Assembly (NCBI RefSeq): GCF_024868665.1 | Contig: NC_079894.1 | Span: 10,871,044 to 10,935,043, forward strand | Source of the DNA: Triplophysa rosa | Taxonomy: Eukaryota; Chordata; Actinopteri; Cypriniformes; Nemacheilidae | Direction: 5' to 3' | DNA: 64,000 nucleotides | In this document: positions 62,263 through 64,000 of the stretch, piece by piece | How the letters are laid out: each line of letters begins with the position of its first letter | How positions within the stretch are numbered: the first letter of the stretch is position 1 | Made by a program: the position numbers and the translations under genes | Notes under the pieces: model-generated | Told to the model about the DNA's origin: nothing | Seen by the model: only the letters and a program-made list of their open reading frames with translations | Database searches by the model: none

Positions 62263-64000
62263 GTGAGTCTTTGGGTTTGCCACGATCGGGTTTAACGAAC
62301 CCATTAACCTTTCGACACATGCATGTTGTACGTTACATTGTATAATGTTGGGTTTTCATGCCCTGTTTGTTTGTGGTGTTATTTCGGAAGAGCTCATATT
62401 CTCATTGATTTCCTGTCAAACAAGTCGGTTGCGTGTTTTTGATTAGTCATGAAAATGTATTGCTATGCAGCGTCATTAGACACCAGTAAAAATGCATCTG
62501 CAAACGTGTCGTAACGTGTGTTATCGTAATTTAATAAAACTCAGAAAGCACGTATTTGATTGTCAGTTGCGTTTCGGATTGGAGACGGGAGATCTGATCA
62601 TATTATTGATCGCTCTTTTTCTAGCGCACTCTAAATAGCCCGAAACAAATGACATATCTGAACTAAATTAAATGGAATACGCATATATGGGTGTTTTGTT
62701 TTGTTTTGATATATATTCGCTTTTTAACATCTAATGATTTAATATCTCATGACACAGAAAGGCGCAGAGGCTTTGCATTTCCCGTGTGTCTACTGGAGAC
62801 ACACCCAGGTTGGCAGTCATCGTCTGTGGGATCTTTCAGCACAGCAGAAATAAATAAAAAATGCATCATTTCATGAATTGTCATGATCTAAAAGAGCAGT
62901 CTGTGCTTTGGGACTATATATATCGTGGTTTATTCATTTTGCTGGATGGGTGTGTTATCAGTTTCACCGTCGGTGTTTGTGATCAGATGTAATCAGACAG
63001 GGATTTGAGATCATGTCTGTAATATGATGACTGGACATCCAAACATTGAAAATAATGACAATGACATTGTATCACAGGAAAATGTACATTTTTATGAAAC
63101 GCTTTTAGTGCATACATATACGATGTCTGGCAAAACTTGGCTTAGACCTATGGTTATATCTTCGTTATTTACTGCTGGCATTGAGAAAATGGACAGTCAG
63201 TCGTACATAAGGCCTGCCCTGTACAGTATAAAGGAGCGCTGGACTAGATTAGATGAAAATCATTTGAATTACAAATATTCATAGCAGAAATGAAGGTAAA
63301 ATGACCGTCAGTACCAGATCACTAACCGCATATTATACGTGTTATCTTCATGAGGATGGAATCATAGACAAACACTGCTAACCCTGCTGGAATATCATCA
63401 CATTTCCCAAGATTTTATGATCAGTTAGGGTCAGAAGACCATTTGCTTTTTGCTGTCCATGGTCCTGAACATCTCTGGTGGTCAGATTAAGTTCTTGTTT
63501 AAAGACATTAGCAGACCCACCTCCTCCTTCTATTGAGGCTGTAGATGAATGGAGCCATTATTCCCTCTGATTCTATGAGCTCTAGGATAACTATCAGCAT
63601 TGTGTTGTTTAAAGATTTAAGCATCTCTGCTTGGCCTGACAAACAGGCCTGACCTGACTGGTGTGAAAGAAGCAGTCCTATAGTGTATGAAATGTGGTTT
63701 AGGAATTCACTGTGACAATAGCTTCATGAACTGCTGCATTTTTTAGTGTGTCCTTAAAGTGATATTTCACCCATAAATGAAAATTCTGTCATCATTTATT
63801 CAGCCTCATCTCATTTCATACGTGTTTAAATTACTTCGTTCTGATGAACACAGAGAAAGATATTTGGAAGAATGTAAGCAATTTTCAATTAAAATCATTG
63901 ACTGCCATAATAGGAAAACTTAAATGGTAGTCAAAGGTGCCCTAAACTGTTTGTTTTCCTAAATTCTTACAAATATCTTTCTATATTTTTTTTAACAGAA
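62263..64000 (+). other. rab6 intron 1 (partial)
   Basis: No exon with the Rab G1 loop or other Rab motifs is seen in this stretch. An open frame at 63024-63284 has no recognisable motif. A palindromic repeat starts at 63754 and runs off the window. Confidence 0.65.
63754..64000. repeat. Palindromic element, cut by window end
   Basis: It starts TTAAAGTGATATTTCACCC and continues with GAAAATTCTGTCATCATTTA and GATGAACACAGAGAAAGATA, the left arm of the family. The right arm has begun (TCTTACAAATATCTTTCT) when the window ends. Confidence 0.75.

Noticed and set aside
63024..63284. 86-codon frame containing MSGKTWLR, looked at as a possible Rab exon
   Set aside because: It lacks the Rab G1 loop context (GxxxxGKT), has no acceptor in the phase required by rab6 exon 1, and does not match RAB6.

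Overview
This is vertebrate nuclear DNA, almost certainly from a cyprinid-type ray-finned fish. Genes have many exons with GT-AG introns, codon use is not strongly biased, and the introns and spacers hold fish-style non-autonomous DNA transposons, short palindromic elements and a tRNA-derived SINE fragment. I see no prokaryotic operons, CRISPR arrays or viral genes.

Eight protein genes are supported. Seven could be assembled exon by exon with consistent reading phase across every junction. From left to right: stk25 (minus, 1271-5958), bok (plus, 7610-10268), a nitrobindin-only thap4 (minus, 11123-12367), fbxo15 (plus, 12791-15765), agxt (minus, 16717-19559), kif1a (plus, 25992-45946), espnl (plus, 48903-59784), and the first coding exon of a rab6 gene (plus, from 62193; the rest lies beyond the window). 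Apart from fbxo15 and rab6, these genes also map to human 2q37.3. From memory of the human map, the STK25-BOK-THAP4 order and orientations and the head-to-head AGXT/KIF1A pair are kept; fbxo15 (human 18q22) looks like an insertion into that block.

Layout: stk25 and bok are divergent across about 1.65 kb. bok and thap4 end tail to tail. thap4 and fbxo15 share a 423-bp divergent promoter. fbxo15 and agxt end tail to tail. agxt and kif1a are divergent across 6.4 kb of repeat-rich spacer. kif1a is followed by a 2.3-kb 3' UTR and then by espnl in the same direction. The genes do not form one pathway: their products are a Golgi/STRIPAK kinase, a BCL-2-family death protein, a haem protein, an SCF substrate receptor, a glyoxylate-detoxifying enzyme, a synaptic vesicle motor, a stereocilia actin-bundle protein and a Golgi Rab.

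The points most worth a second look are the agxt targeting signals (N-terminal mitochondrial-type extension, no recognisable C-terminal PTS1), the lack of a THAP domain in thap4, the modular kif1a exons (97-codon cassette, 18- and 24-nt microexons, tandem acceptors), a GC-AG intron in fbxo15, and several cleanly bounded transposons, one nested inside another. I found nothing that I would call a new biological system.
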